Of a DNA stretch of 64,000 nucleotides, positions 27,313 to 35,977 are shown one piece after another. The stretch covers positions 1-64,000 of the forward strand of contig JABTBR010000031.1 of NCBI GenBank assembly GCA_013284265.1, written 5' to 3'. Numbering within the stretch: position 1 is the first letter of the stretch; the number at the start of each line of letters is the position of its first letter. The position numbers were made by a program, and so were the translations under genes. The notes under the pieces were generated by a model. It searched no databases. It saw only the letters and a program-made list of their open reading frames with translations, and was not told the DNA's origin. This stretch comes from Oxalobacteraceae bacterium. Its GTDB lineage: Bacteria > Pseudomonadota > Gammaproteobacteria > Burkholderiales > Burkholderiaceae_D.

Positions 27313-27684
27313 ATGACGATGTCTATGCAACGAGTAATGCTGCGTGCCAAGCTGCACCGTGTCACGGTCACGCAAGCGGATTTGAACTATGAGGGTTCCT
27401 GCGGTATCGATCAGGACCTGCTGGAAGCGGCCGATATCTGGGTCGGCGAAAAGATCGAGCTGTACAACGTGAACAATGGCGAACGTTTCTCGACCTATGC
27501 GATTCCCGGCGCCCGCGGCACCGGCGAAATCTCGCTCAATGGCGCCGCCGCGCGCCGTGCCCACCTGGGCGACCTGCTGATCATCTGCACCTACGCGCCG
27601 ATGACCGAAACCCAGATCGCCGACTACAAGCCGAAGATCGTGTTCGTCGATGCCGACAACAAGATCACCGGCATGAAGGACTGA
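27313..27684 (+). CDS. panD: Aspartate 1-decarboxylase precursor
   Basis: This 123-residue protein is PanD, which converts L-aspartate to beta-alanine for pantothenate and CoA synthesis. The self-cleavage site is seen as YEGSC, where the serine becomes the pyruvoyl group; the following conserved segments (NGERFSTYAIPG, NGAAARRAHLGDLLII) are intact. The ATG at 27313 has GGAAAG just upstream; starting at 27325 instead would restore the usual Ser25 numbering. It stands alone, with a strong bidirectional terminator separating it from aqpZ. Confidence 0.97.
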   Translation: MTMSMQRVMLRAKLHRVTVTQADLNYEGSCGIDQDLLEAADIWVGEKIELYNVNNGERFSTYAIPGARGTGEISLNGAAARRAHLGDLLIICTYAPMTETQIADYKPKIVFVDADNKITGMKD

Positions 27685-27704
27685 TACGCCCCGCGCATCG
27701 GACC

Positions 27705-27749
27705 AAAAAAAACGGCGCCCCCGCAGCAATGCGAGGGCGCCGTTTTTTT
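27705..27749. terminator. Bidirectional terminator between panD and aqpZ
   Basis: A long GC-rich stem (AACGGCGCCC with CGCA and the complements TGCG, GGGCGCCGTT) is flanked by an A-run on the left and a T-run on the right, so it can serve both convergent genes. Confidence 0.93.
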
Positions 27750-27768
27750 ATGTCAGGGCACGGCCGGC

Positions 27769-28455
27769 TTAGTCCTTGCTGCCAATCAAACGATACACGG
27801 CCGCGCCCAGCAGGGCGCCGACGATAGGGGCGACCCAGAACAGCCACAGCTCGCTGGTGGCCCAGCCGCCCACATACAGGGCCACGCCGGTCGAGCGCGC
27901 CGGATTGACCGAGGTGTTGGTGACCGGGATGCTGATCAGGTGTATCAGCGTCAGGCACAGGCCGATCGGCAGCGGCGCGAAGCCGGCCGGCGCGCGGCCA
28001 TCGGTGGCGCCCAGGATCACGATCAGGAACATCATCGTCATGACCACTTCGGTCACCAGCGCGGCCAGCAGCGAGTAGCCGCCCGGCGAGTGCTCGCCAT
28101 AGCCGTTCGAGGCGAAGCCGCCGGCCAGGTCGAAGCCGGCCTTGCCGCTGGCGATCAGGTACAGCACGCCGCCGGCGACGATGCCGCCCAATACTTGCGC
28201 GACGATATAGGGCAGCAGCTTATTGGCCGGGAAGCGCCCGCCGGCCCACAGGCCGATCGACACCGCCGGATTCAGGTGGCAGCCGGAGATGTGGCCGATG
28301 GCATAGGCCATCGTCAGCACCGTCAGGCCAAAGGCCAGCGACACGCCCAGCAGGCCGATGCCCACGCCAGGGAAGGCCGCCGCCAGCACGGCACTGCCGC
28401 AGCCGCCCAGCACCAGCCAGAAGGTACCAAAAAATTCAGCCCCGTATTGTTTCAT
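27769..28455 (-). CDS. aqpZ: Aquaporin Z
   Basis: This 228-residue protein has six membrane helices and the two half-helix NPA motifs: HLNPAVS near residue 62 and SVNPARS near residue 184. The arginine after the second NPA and the small residues around it (SVNPARSTG) fit a water-selective channel rather than a glycerol facilitator. Length is normal for AqpZ. The family passively conducts water across the inner membrane during osmotic shifts. The start at 28455 gives MKQYGAEFFGTFWLV, the usual N-terminus. It converges with panD and is divergent from the chemotaxis operon. Confidence 0.96.
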   Translation of the reverse strand: MKQYGAEFFGTFWLVLGGCGSAVLAAAFPGVGIGLLGVSLAFGLTVLTMAYAIGHISGCHLNPAVSIGLWAGGRFPANKLLPYIVAQVLGGIVAGGVLYLIASGKAGFDLAGGFASNGYGEHSPGGYSLLAALVTEVVMTMMFLIVILGATDGRAPAGFAPLPIGLCLTLIHLISIPVTNTSVNPARSTGVALYVGGWATSELWLFWVAPIVGALLGAAVYRLIGSKD

Positions 28456-28862
28456 CGTAGTCCTTTCAAAGTGCGCTGTTCAAGTGGGCTCTCACAGCGG
28501 AAAAAAGCAGAAAACAGCAAGTGGCAAGCCAAAACGCCTTACAAACATTGCAACGTTACGGAATTTACAGGTGTTAAAAGGAAATGTCTACCGTTGCCGG
28601 CGGCTTAGGCAAGCGCATTCTGTTTGCCGGGCAAGGTTGCGCAAGCGCAACAGCGACGCTGGTAGCGCTGCCAGTCACTTGCACGGATGAATGCGGCTTT
28701 GCGGGGCGTAGCAGGCAGCGCGGCGGTACTCTGTCCAGGACGGTTTACCAGCAAAGCATTTAATTTTTACTCTGCACTGATTTGCCTAAGAAATTGCGAT
28801 AGAGTCTCATTTACTGCGAGCACGAGACGGCGCAGGGGATCGCATAAGTGAGGTGGCAACCA
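28456..28862. other. Divergent intergenic region between aqpZ and the chemotaxis operon
   Basis: No gene is supported in these 407 bp. A perfect inverted repeat (GTTGCGC-AA-GCGCAAC, 28636-28651) and a relatively AT-rich stretch (about 28755-28815) lie upstream of the chemotaxis operon. I looked for a flagellar sigma-28 promoter and found none with correct spacing. Confidence 0.45.
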
Positions 28863-30032
28863 GTGAAACATATCTCCGGTGTCAGCAGTACATTCTTCAT
28901 TCCGCTGGCGCTGGCCATCGCCGGTGCGCTCGGCACGCTGGTGGCGGGCGGCTTCGGCTGGTTTACCGTGCCGTGGTCCTTGCTGCTGCTGGGCGCCGGC
29001 CTGGCCGCCGCGCTGCGGGCCGGCACGTCCGCCGGCGCCGGCACTAGCGACATGATAGCGTCCTATCTGGACAGCCGCGAACACTTTAACGATACCGTGC
29101 TGCCTATCTGGGGCCGCCACATCGAGTCCTCGCGCAGCCAGATGGAAGAGGCGGTGGCCGACCTGGCCGGGCGCTTCTCGAATATCGTCGACCGGCTCGA
29201 CAATGCCCTGAACGTCTCCAGCCTCGACGGCCAGAGCGGGGCCAAGCCGCTGGCCGAAGTGTTCTCCCACAGCGAAACCCAGCTCGGCTCCGTGGTCGCC
29301 TCGATGCAGTCGGCCATGTCCTCCAAAAAAGCCATGCTGGACCAGATCAAGCAGCTCGAGCGCTTCACCCGCGAGCTGCGCGACATGGCCGAAGGCGTGG
29401 CCAGCATCGCGGCCCAGACCAATCTGCTGGCGCTGAACGCGGCCATCGAAGCGGCGCGCGCCGGTCCGGCCGGCCGCGGCTTCGCCGTGGTGGCCCAGGA
29501 GGTGCGCCTGCTGTCGAACCGCTCGGCCGAAACCGGGCGCAATATCGCCAACCGGGTCGGCCTGATCAGCGACGCCATCCTGTCGACCAGCCAGGCGGCC
29601 GAACAGTCGAGCGCGCGCGAAGACCAGTCGCTGCAGTCGGCCGAGGGCATGATCGCCGCAGTGCTCAATGAATTCCGCACCGTCACCGACGCGCTGGAAG
29701 AATCGGCCGCCCTGCTCAAGCAGGAGAGCATCGGCATCCAGGGCGAGGTGGGCGAGGCGCTGGTGCAACTGCAGTTCCAGGACCGGGTCAGCCAGGTCAT
29801 GACCCATGTGCGCGAAAACATGGAACTGCTGCCCACGGTGCTGCGCGAACACCGCGCCAGCTACGAGCAGGAACACACGCTGCAGCCGCTCGATCCCTTG
29901 CCGCTGCTGGGCGAGCTGCAGAAAACCTATGCGATGGCCGAGGAACATGCAATCCACCACGGCACCGCGGCATCCTCGCAGTCGGCACAGCAGGCGGCGC
30001 CCGCGGCGGCCGACGAGGTCACGTTTTTTTAA
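28863..30032 (+). CDS. Methyl-accepting chemotaxis protein without a periplasmic sensor
   Basis: The 389-residue product has two closely spaced N-terminal membrane segments (about 9-29 and 32-50) with almost no periplasmic loop, then a cytoplasmic helical region and an MCP signalling domain with the hairpin tip (SIAAQTNLLALNAAIEAARA, about 180-200). Without a ligand domain it probably senses a cytoplasmic or membrane cue. The C-terminus ends DEVTFF. The GTG at 28863 is preferred because AGGTGG sits 6 bases upstream; a GTG at 28848 is in frame but poorly placed. It opens the chemotaxis operon, 9 bp ahead of the cheY-like gene. Confidence 0.88.
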   Translation: MKHISGVSSTFFIPLALAIAGALGTLVAGGFGWFTVPWSLLLLGAGLAAALRAGTSAGAGTSDMIASYLDSREHFNDTVLPIWGRHIESSRSQMEEAVADLAGRFSNIVDRLDNALNVSSLDGQSGAKPLAEVFSHSETQLGSVVASMQSAMSSKKAMLDQIKQLERFTRELRDMAEGVASIAAQTNLLALNAAIEAARAGPAGRGFAVVAQEVRLLSNRSAETGRNIANRVGLISDAILSTSQAAEQSSAREDQSLQSAEGMIAAVLNEFRTVTDALEESAALLKQESIGIQGEVGEALVQLQFQDRVSQVMTHVRENMELLPTVLREHRASYEQEHTLQPLDPLPLLGELQKTYAMAEEHAIHHGTAASSQSAQQAAPAAADEVTFF

Positions 30033-30041
30033 GGAAGACTC

Positions 30042-30410
30042 ATGGCAAAAACCATCATGGTGGTCGACGATTCGGCCTCGCTGCGGCAAGTGGTTGGCAT
30101 CGCGCTCAAGGGTGCCGGCTACGACGTGATCGAAGGGCGCGATGGCGTCGACGCGCTGACCAAGTGCGACGGCCAGAAAATCCATCTGATCGTGTGCGAC
30201 GTCAATATGCCGAATATGGACGGCATCACCTTCGTCAAGGAACTCAAGCAGTTGCCCAACTACCGCTTCACCCCCGTCATCATGCTGACCACCGAATCGC
30301 AGGAAAGCAAGAAGAAGGAAGGGCAGGCGGCTGGCGCCAAGGCCTGGGTGGTGAAACCGTTCAAGCCCGACGTGCTGCTCGGCGCCGTGGCCAAGCTGGT
30401 GCTGCCGTGA
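30042..30410 (+). CDS. cheY: CheY-type single-domain response regulator
   Basis: This 122-residue receiver has the acidic pocket DD at residues 9-10, the phospho-acceptor aspartate in VCDVNMPNMDG (about D54), the T in MLTTES (about 85-90) and K in VVKPFKPD (about 106). There is no output domain, so it should act by binding a partner after phosphorylation by CheA. It is the second gene of the operon, with 75 bp before the STAS gene. Whether it targets the flagellar motor or another output cannot be told from sequence. Confidence 0.93.
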   Translation: MAKTIMVVDDSASLRQVVGIALKGAGYDVIEGRDGVDALTKCDGQKIHLIVCDVNMPNMDGITFVKELKQLPNYRFTPVIMLTTESQESKKKEGQAAGAKAWVVKPFKPDVLLGAVAKLVLP

Positions 30411-30485
30411 CCGTGCGTCCGCGCCGCTGAGCACCGCGGCCGGCCCGGCTCGGGCCGGCCTTTCCTGTCTTTGCCGGGAGTTGCC

Positions 30486-30794
30486 ATGTCTGAATCTTCC
30501 ACGGCCCGTTTCGCCATCGAGGGCGAACTGACCATTTACCGCGCCGCCGATCTGAAGGTGGAGTTGCTGGCGGCACTGCGCCAGCAGCCCACGCTGGAAG
30601 TCGATCTGGCCGGCGTGACCGAACTCGATACGGCCGGCCTGCAGATCCTGATGCTGGCCAAGCAGACCGCCACGGCCGAGCAGCGCACCCTGCGCCTGCT
30701 GGGCCACAGTCCGGCGGTGCTGGAAATTTTCGAGATGCTCGACCTGGGCGGCTTCTTCGGCGACGCCCTGGTCATTTCCGCCGCACGTCACTGA
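30486..30794 (+). CDS. STAS-domain protein of the chemotaxis operon
   Basis: This 102-residue protein is a single STAS domain (FAIEGELTIYRAADLK at the start, then VDLAGVTELDTAGLQILMLAKQ with the conserved DTAG segment near residue 52). Related proteins are anti-sigma factor antagonists or phospholipid-transport partners; the serine usually phosphorylated in SpoIIAA-type members is a threonine (DTAG) here. The ATG at 30486 has GGGAG 5 bases upstream. Its place between cheY and cheA suggests a scaffolding or output-linking role in this signalling cluster, which is inference. Confidence 0.88.
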   Translation: MSESSTARFAIEGELTIYRAADLKVELLAALRQQPTLEVDLAGVTELDTAGLQILMLAKQTATAEQRTLRLLGHSPAVLEIFEMLDLGGFFGDALVISAARH

Positions 30795-30810
30795 ACGCGA
30801 AAGGGCTGCC

Positions 30811-33036
30811 ATGAATCTGGACCAGGCACTGCAAACCTTCATCGCCGAGAGCCGCGAACTGCTCGAGGAAATGGAAAATGCCCTGCTCAATGTGGACTTG
30901 GCGGGCGACCAGGGGGAGGCGATCAACGCCATCTTCCGGGCCGCCCACACCATCAAGGGCTCGGCCGGGCTATTCAGCCTCGATCACATCGTCGCCTTCA
31001 CCCATGTGGTGGAAAGCCTGCTCGATGAAATCCGCGAAGGCCGGCTGGTGCTGACCGACGAGATGATCGTGCTGCTGCTGTCCTGTTGCGACTTCCTGAT
31101 GGGCATGACCGATGGCCTGGCGGCCGGCGTCACCGAGGCCGATCCGGCCACCGCGCCCACCGGCGCGGCGCTGGTGCAGCAATTGCGCCGCCTGATGGGC
31201 CATGACGACGAGGGCGGCCACGGCCACGGTGGCGCGCACGCGGCCGCCGCCGGCGCGGCGGCCCAGTCCACCGCCGACCTGGTGCACATGCACGAGCCGG
31301 ACCTGGAGCGCATCGCGGCCGCCGGCGGCGGCAGCGGCGGCGACCACTGGCATATCTCGCTGCGCTTCGGCCGGCCGGTGCTGCAGAACGGCATGGACCC
31401 GATCGCCTTCCTGCGCTACCTGGCCAAGCTGGGCACCATCGTCGGCATCGCCACCATCCCGGACGCCTTGCCGGCGGCCGAGGAAATGGACGCCGAGCTG
31501 TGCTACCTGGGCTTCGAGATCGCCTTCGACAGCACGGCCGACAAGGAAGCCATCGAGGGCGTGTTCGAGTTTGTCCATGACGATTGCGTGATCCACATCC
31601 TGCCGCCGCGCTCGCGCATTTCCCAGTACATGGACCTGATCCGCGCGCTGCCCGAGCAGCAGGCGCGCCTGGGCGACATCCTGATCCGCTGCGGCAGCGT
31701 GACCGAGCGCGAACTGGCGGCCGCGCTGGAACAGCAGAACGAGTCGGCGCCGCAGCAGCTGGGCAGCATCCTGGTCGGCAGCGGCAATGTGCCGCCGGTG
31801 GTGGTGGAGGCGGCGCTGGCCAAGCAGAAACAGGTGACCGAGCAGAAGGCCCAGGAAAGCCGCTCGATCCGGGTCGACTCGGACAAGCTCGATCGCCTGA
31901 TCGATCTGGTGGGCGAACTGATCATCGCCGGCGCGCGCGCCAACATGATCGGCCTGCGCATCCACAACGTCGAGCTGCAGGAATGCACTTCGGTGCTGTC
32001 CGGGCTGGTGGAGGATGTGCGCGACGCCGCGCTGGAACTGCGCATGGTGAAGATCGGCGCCACCTTCAACCGCTTCCAGCGCGTGGTGCACGATGTGGCG
32101 CGCGAACTGGGCAAGGATATCGCGCTGGCCGTCAACGGCGAGGACGCGGAGCTGGACAAGACGGTGGTGGAAAAAATCGGCGATCCGCTGATGCACCTGG
32201 TGCGCAACGCGATGGACCACGGCATCGAATCGGCCGAGCTGCGCGCCGAACGGGGCAAGCCGGCGCGCGGCCTGATCACGCTCAATGCCTTCCATGAATC
32301 GGGCAGCATCGTCATCGAGGTCAGCGACGACGGCGGCGGCCTGCGCAAGGAGCGCATCCTGGCCAAGGCCATCGAACGGGGCTTGATCGACCCCGAGCGC
32401 AAGCTCTCCGACGGCGAAATCTACAACCTGATCTTCGAGGCTGGCTTCTCGACGGCCGAGAAGGTGACCAATCTGTCCGGACGCGGCGTCGGCATGGATG
32501 TGGTCAAGCGCAATATCACGGCGCTGCGCGGCAGCGTCGACGTCAGCAGCCGCGAAGGCGAGGGCACCACGGTGACGGTGCGCCTGCCGCTGACGCTGGC
32601 CATCATCGACGGCTTCCTGGTGCAGGTGGGCGGCTCGGTGTTCGTGATCCCGCTCGACATGATCGAGGAATGCATCGAGTATGCGGCCGAGCCGGGCCAG
32701 GATTACTGCAATCTGCGCGGCCAGGTGTTGCCCTTCATCCGCCTGCGCGAGCTGTTCCGCCTGAGCGAGGCGGCCAGCACGCGGCGCGAGAGCATCGTCG
32801 TGCTCAAGCTGGGCAACCAGCGCGCCGGCCTGGTGGTCGACACCCTGCTGGGCGAATTCCAGACCGTGATCAAGCCGCTGTCGCAGATCTTCAGCACGGT
32901 GCGCTGCATCAGCGGTTCGACCATCCTCGGTAGCGGCGAGGTGGCCCTGATCCTCGACGTGGCGGCCCTGCTGGCGGTGGTCGGCGTCAAGGGCGGCGCC
33001 GCGGCGCCGCAACTCACCGCTCAATTGACAGCCTGA
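30811..33036 (+). CDS. cheA: Chemotaxis histidine kinase CheA with inserted tandem repeat module
   Basis: The 741-residue kinase has an Hpt domain with phospho-accepting H46 (RAAHTIKGSAGLF) and a Gly/His/Ala linker (about 130-155). A P2-like domain follows (about 170-270, WHISLRFGRPVLQNG). Two repeats resembling the GspE N-terminal/MshEN motif come next (about 283-350: RLGDILIRCGSVTERELAAALEQQ is 24 residues, second copy LGSILVGSGNVPPVVVEAAL). Then come the dimerisation domain (about 350-420), the ATPase domain (N-box LVRNAMDHG, DDGGG, GRGVGMDVV) and a CheW-like P5 domain at the end. It phosphorylates CheY and CheB. The inserted repeats are not standard. The ATG is 16 bp after the STAS gene. 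Confidence 0.93.
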   Translation: MNLDQALQTFIAESRELLEEMENALLNVDLAGDQGEAINAIFRAAHTIKGSAGLFSLDHIVAFTHVVESLLDEIREGRLVLTDEMIVLLLSCCDFLMGMTDGLAAGVTEADPATAPTGAALVQQLRRLMGHDDEGGHGHGGAHAAAAGAAAQSTADLVHMHEPDLERIAAAGGGSGGDHWHISLRFGRPVLQNGMDPIAFLRYLAKLGTIVGIATIPDALPAAEEMDAELCYLGFEIAFDSTADKEAIEGVFEFVHDDCVIHILPPRSRISQYMDLIRALPEQQARLGDILIRCGSVTERELAAALEQQNESAPQQLGSILVGSGNVPPVVVEAALAKQKQVTEQKAQESRSIRVDSDKLDRLIDLVGELIIAGARANMIGLRIHNVELQECTSVLSGLVEDVRDAALELRMVKIGATFNRFQRVVHDVARELGKDIALAVNGEDAELDKTVVEKIGDPLMHLVRNAMDHGIESAELRAERGKPARGLITLNAFHESGSIVIEVSDDGGGLRKERILAKAIERGLIDPERKLSDGEIYNLIFEAGFSTAEKVTNLSGRGVGMDVVKRNITALRGSVDVSSREGEGTTVTVRLPLTLAIIDGFLVQVGGSVFVIPLDMIEECIEYAAEPGQDYCNLRGQVLPFIRLRELFRLSEAASTRRESIVVLKLGNQRAGLVVDTLLGEFQTVIKPLSQIFSTVRCISGSTILGSGEVALILDVAALLAVVGVKGGAAAPQLTAQLTA

Positions 33037-33046
33037 GGAGAGCGTC

Positions 33047-33568
33047 ATGCAAGCCCAAGCATTAACGACATGGAATGAGCAGCCGGCCGCGCTGCCCAGC
33101 CAGTTCCTGACCTTCATGCTGGCCGACGAGCAGTTCGCCATCGGCATCCTGCACATCAAGGAGATCATCGAACTGAGCAGCCTGGCCACGGTGCCGATGA
33201 TGCCGGCCTGCGTGCGCGGCGTGATCAATCTGCGCGGCGCGGTGGTGCCGGTGATGGACCTGTCGGCCCGCTTCGGCCGGCCCAGCAGCCCGATCAGCAA
33301 GCGCAGCTGCATCGTCATCGTCGAAGTGGGCGAGGGCGAGGACTTGCAGGTGCTGGGCATGCTGGTCGACGCGGTCAACGCCGTGGTCGACATCATGGCC
33401 AGCGATATCGAGGTTCCGCCGGCCTTCGGCACCCGCATCCGGCCCGACTTCATCGCCGGCATCGGCAAGGCCAATGGCCGCTTCGTCAGCCTGCTGGCGC
33501 TGGAGCGGGTGCTGTCGAGCGAAGAGATCGTCGACTTGGCGCGCAGCTACGCCACGGCGCCAGCCTGA
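33047..33568 (+). CDS. cheW: Chemotaxis coupling protein CheW
   Basis: This 173-residue protein is a single CheW/SH3-like domain with the typical segments QFLTFMLADEQFAIGILHIKEI, PACVRGVINLRGAVVPVMDL and LGMLVDAVNAVVDI. It links receptors to CheA. A GAGGAG ribosome site precedes the ATG, 10 bp after cheA. It overlaps the frame of the next gene only if cheR starts at 33568. The length is slightly long but normal. Confidence 0.95.
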   Translation: MQAQALTTWNEQPAALPSQFLTFMLADEQFAIGILHIKEIIELSSLATVPMMPACVRGVINLRGAVVPVMDLSARFGRPSSPISKRSCIVIVEVGEGEDLQVLGMLVDAVNAVVDIMASDIEVPPAFGTRIRPDFIAGIGKANGRFVSLLALERVLSSEEIVDLARSYATAPA

Positions 33569-33579
33569 TGGGAGTGTCC

Positions 33580-34386
33580 ATGTCCGCCATCCTGATCACC
33601 GACCGCGAGTTCAGCCAGTTCCAGCGCTTCATCTACGAGGCGGCGGGGATCAGCATGGCCAACGGCAAGCAGGCCCTGGTCAGCGGACGGCTGGCGCGGC
33701 GGCTGGCGCACCACCAGCTGGGCAACTACGGCGACTATCTGCGCCTGCTGGAGAGCCGCAGCCAGCCCGAGGAGCTGCAAGTGGCGGTCGACCTGCTGAC
33801 CACCAACGAAACCTATTTTTTCCGCGAACCGAAGCATTTCGCGCTGCTGCGCGAGCTGGCGCTGGAGGCGCGCGCCGCGCAGCGCACGCTGCGGGTGTGG
33901 AGCGGGGCCTGTTCCAGCGGCGAGGAAACCTACAGCATCGCGATGGTGCTGGCCGATGTGCTGGGCGATGCGCCCTGGGAGGTGCTGGGCACCGACATCA
34001 GCACCCGGGTGCTGGCGCGCGCGCGCACCGGCCACTATCCGATGGAGCGTGCCAGCCAGATGCCGCCGGCCTACCTGAAGCGCTTCTGCCTGAAGGGCCA
34101 GGACAGCCAGAGCGGTACCATGCTGATCGAGCGCGCCTTGCGCGCCCGGGTGCAGTTCCAGCATCTGAACCTGGATCAGACGCTGCCGCGCATCGGCAGC
34201 TTCGACGTGATCTTTCTGCGCAATGTGATGATCTACTTCAATCTGGACACCAAGCGCCAGGTGGTGGCGCGCCTGCTGGCGCAGCTGCGTCCCGGCGGCT
34301 ATTTCCTGATCGGCCACTCGGAAAGCCTGAACGACATCTGCGATACGCTGGTGCCGGTGGCGCCGTCGATCTACCGCAAGCCATGA
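33580..34386 (+). CDS. cheR: Chemotaxis receptor methyltransferase CheR
   Basis: This 268-residue SAM-dependent enzyme methylates glutamates on receptors. It shows the N-terminal helical domain (about 1-70), TTNETYFFRE, the SAM loop RVWSGACSSGEETYS and the FLRNVMIYF motif. The ATG at 33580 has GGGAG 5 bases upstream, so it is preferred over the ATG at 33568 that overlaps the cheW stop. The 3' end overlaps cheD by 4 bases, implying translational coupling. The two MCPs downstream end in tails resembling CheR-binding pentapeptides. Confidence 0.95.
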   Translation: MSAILITDREFSQFQRFIYEAAGISMANGKQALVSGRLARRLAHHQLGNYGDYLRLLESRSQPEELQVAVDLLTTNETYFFREPKHFALLRELALEARAAQRTLRVWSGACSSGEETYSIAMVLADVLGDAPWEVLGTDISTRVLARARTGHYPMERASQMPPAYLKRFCLKGQDSQSGTMLIERALRARVQFQHLNLDQTLPRIGSFDVIFLRNVMIYFNLDTKRQVVARLLAQLRPGGYFLIGHSESLNDICDTLVPVAPSIYRKP

Positions 34387-34892
34387 TCATGCACAAGCCG
34401 ACCGACATCTTCCTCATGCCTGGCGACTGCTTCGTCGGCGACGAGCAGTACCGCGTGCGCACCTTGCTCGGCTCCTGCGTGTCGATCACCCTGTGGCATC
34501 CGCTCAAGCGGATCGGCGCGATGTCGCATTTCCTGCTGCCCGGCTCGAGCCGCAAGCCGGGCGGCGCCAAGGCCGGCACCTACGGCGCCGACGCGATGGA
34601 TTATCTGCTGAGCGAGCTGGCCGCGCGCGCCGTGCCCCTGATCCAGTGCCAGGCCAAGATCTTCGGCGGCGGCGCGATGTTTCCGCGCAGCGGCGCCATG
34701 CGCGACATCGGCATGCAGAACGGCGACTTCGCGCGCAGCGTGCTGCAGCAGCACGGCATCGAGGTGGTGTCCGAAAGCCTGTTCGGCGAGGGCCACCGTC
34801 AGCTCATTTTCACCATCCGCACCGGCGAAGTACTGAGCCGCCAGGTGCCTCCCGACTTCACCATCACGCCGCAGCGCAGGGAAAAAGCATGA
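34383..34892 (+). CDS. cheD: Chemoreceptor glutamine deamidase CheD
   Basis: This 169-residue protein is CheD, which deamidates receptor glutamines and can act with CheC-type phosphatases. The catalytic cysteine is in LLGSCVSITLWH (about 33-44) and the histidine in GAMSHFLLPG (about 50); the Thr/Tyr GTYGADAMDYL segment is present. Start and stop codons overlap neighbours (ATGA at both ends), so it is tightly coupled with cheR and cheB. No cheC or cheZ gene is seen in the operon. Confidence 0.94.
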   Translation: MIMHKPTDIFLMPGDCFVGDEQYRVRTLLGSCVSITLWHPLKRIGAMSHFLLPGSSRKPGGAKAGTYGADAMDYLLSELAARAVPLIQCQAKIFGGGAMFPRSGAMRDIGMQNGDFARSVLQQHGIEVVSESLFGEGHRQLIFTIRTGEVLSRQVPPDFTITPQRREKA

Positions 34893-35971
34893 GCGATATC
34901 CAGGTCATGATCGTCGACGATTCGGCCGTGGTACGCCAGGTACTCAGTTCGCTGTTGAACGGCGCCAGCGGAATCACGGTCAGCCACGCGCTGGCCAATC
35001 CGCTGCTGGCGATCGAGCGCATGAAGACCCAGTGGCCCGATGTGATCGTGCTCGATGTCGAGATGCCGCGCATGGATGGCATCACCTTCCTGCGCAAGAT
35101 CATGGCCGAGCGCCCGACCCCGGTGGTGATCTGCTCGACCCTGACCGAGAAGGGGGCCCAGACCTCGATGGATGCGCTGGCCGCCGGCGCGGTGGCCATC
35201 ATCACCAAGCCGCGCCTGGACCTCAAGCAGTTCCTGCACGACAGCGCCGACGAACTGGTGTCGGCCGTGCGCGCGGCGGCCGGCGCCAATGTGCGCAAGC
35301 TGGGAGCGCGCCCGGCGCCGCTGCCGGTCGTGGCCAAGCTCAATGCCGACGTGATCCTGCCGCCGGCCGAGCCGCGCGCGATGGTGGCCACCACCGAGCG
35401 CGTGGTGGCGCTGGGCACCTCCACCGGCGGCACCCAGGCGCTGGAAGAAGTGCTGACCGCGCTGCCGCGGGTCTGTCCCGGCATCGTGATCGTCCAGCAT
35501 ATGCCGGAAAAATTCACCGCCGCCTTCGCCGCGCGGCTCGACTCGGTATGCCAGATCCGGGTCAAGGAGGCGGCCAATAACGACCGGGTGGTGCAGGGCC
35601 AGGCCCTGATCGCCCCCGGAGGCAAGCACATGCTGCTGCGCCGCACCGGCGCCTACTATTACGTGGAAGTGGTCGACGGCCCGCTGGTGAACCGGCACCG
35701 GCCCTCGGTCGACGTGCTGTTCCGTTCGGTGGCGCGCTGCGCCGGCGCCAATGCCTTGGGGGTGATCATGACCGGCATGGGCGACGATGGCGCGGCCGGC
35801 CTGCTGGAAATGCTCAAGGCCGGCGCGCGCACCGTGGCCCAGGACGAGGCCAGCTGCGTGGTGTATGGCATGCCGAAGGAAGCCGTCAAGCGCGGCGGGG
35901 TGGAAAAGTCCATGCCGCTCAATGCGATCTATCGCGAAATCCTGCAGCAGCTCGCAGCCTTCAGTCACTGA
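34889..35971 (+). CDS. cheB: Chemotaxis methylesterase/deamidase CheB
   Basis: This 360-residue two-domain protein has an N-terminal receiver (DD at about 9-10, phospho-Asp in VLDVEMPRMDG near 56, K in ITKPRLDLK) and a C-terminal methylesterase domain. The catalytic triad parts are visible: GTSTGGTQAL (Ser), VQHMPEKFT (His) and MTGMGDDGAAGL (Asp). It removes receptor methyl groups when phosphorylated by CheA, giving adaptation opposite to CheR. It overlaps cheD by 4 bases and is followed 6 bp later by the REC-EAL gene. Confidence 0.96.
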   Translation: MSDIQVMIVDDSAVVRQVLSSLLNGASGITVSHALANPLLAIERMKTQWPDVIVLDVEMPRMDGITFLRKIMAERPTPVVICSTLTEKGAQTSMDALAAGAVAIITKPRLDLKQFLHDSADELVSAVRAAAGANVRKLGARPAPLPVVAKLNADVILPPAEPRAMVATTERVVALGTSTGGTQALEEVLTALPRVCPGIVIVQHMPEKFTAAFAARLDSVCQIRVKEAANNDRVVQGQALIAPGGKHMLLRRTGAYYYVEVVDGPLVNRHRPSVDVLFRSVARCAGANALGVIMTGMGDDGAAGLLEMLKAGARTVAQDEASCVVYGMPKEAVKRGGVEKSMPLNAIYREILQQLAAFSH

Positions 35972-35977
35972 GCCGCC

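Noticed and set aside
28741..28862. Possible flagellar sigma-28 promoter before the chemotaxis operon (TAATTTTT and GCCTAAGA; also GCGATA).
   Set aside because: The spacing between the boxes is 19 bp rather than 15, and the alternative -10 has no matching -35.
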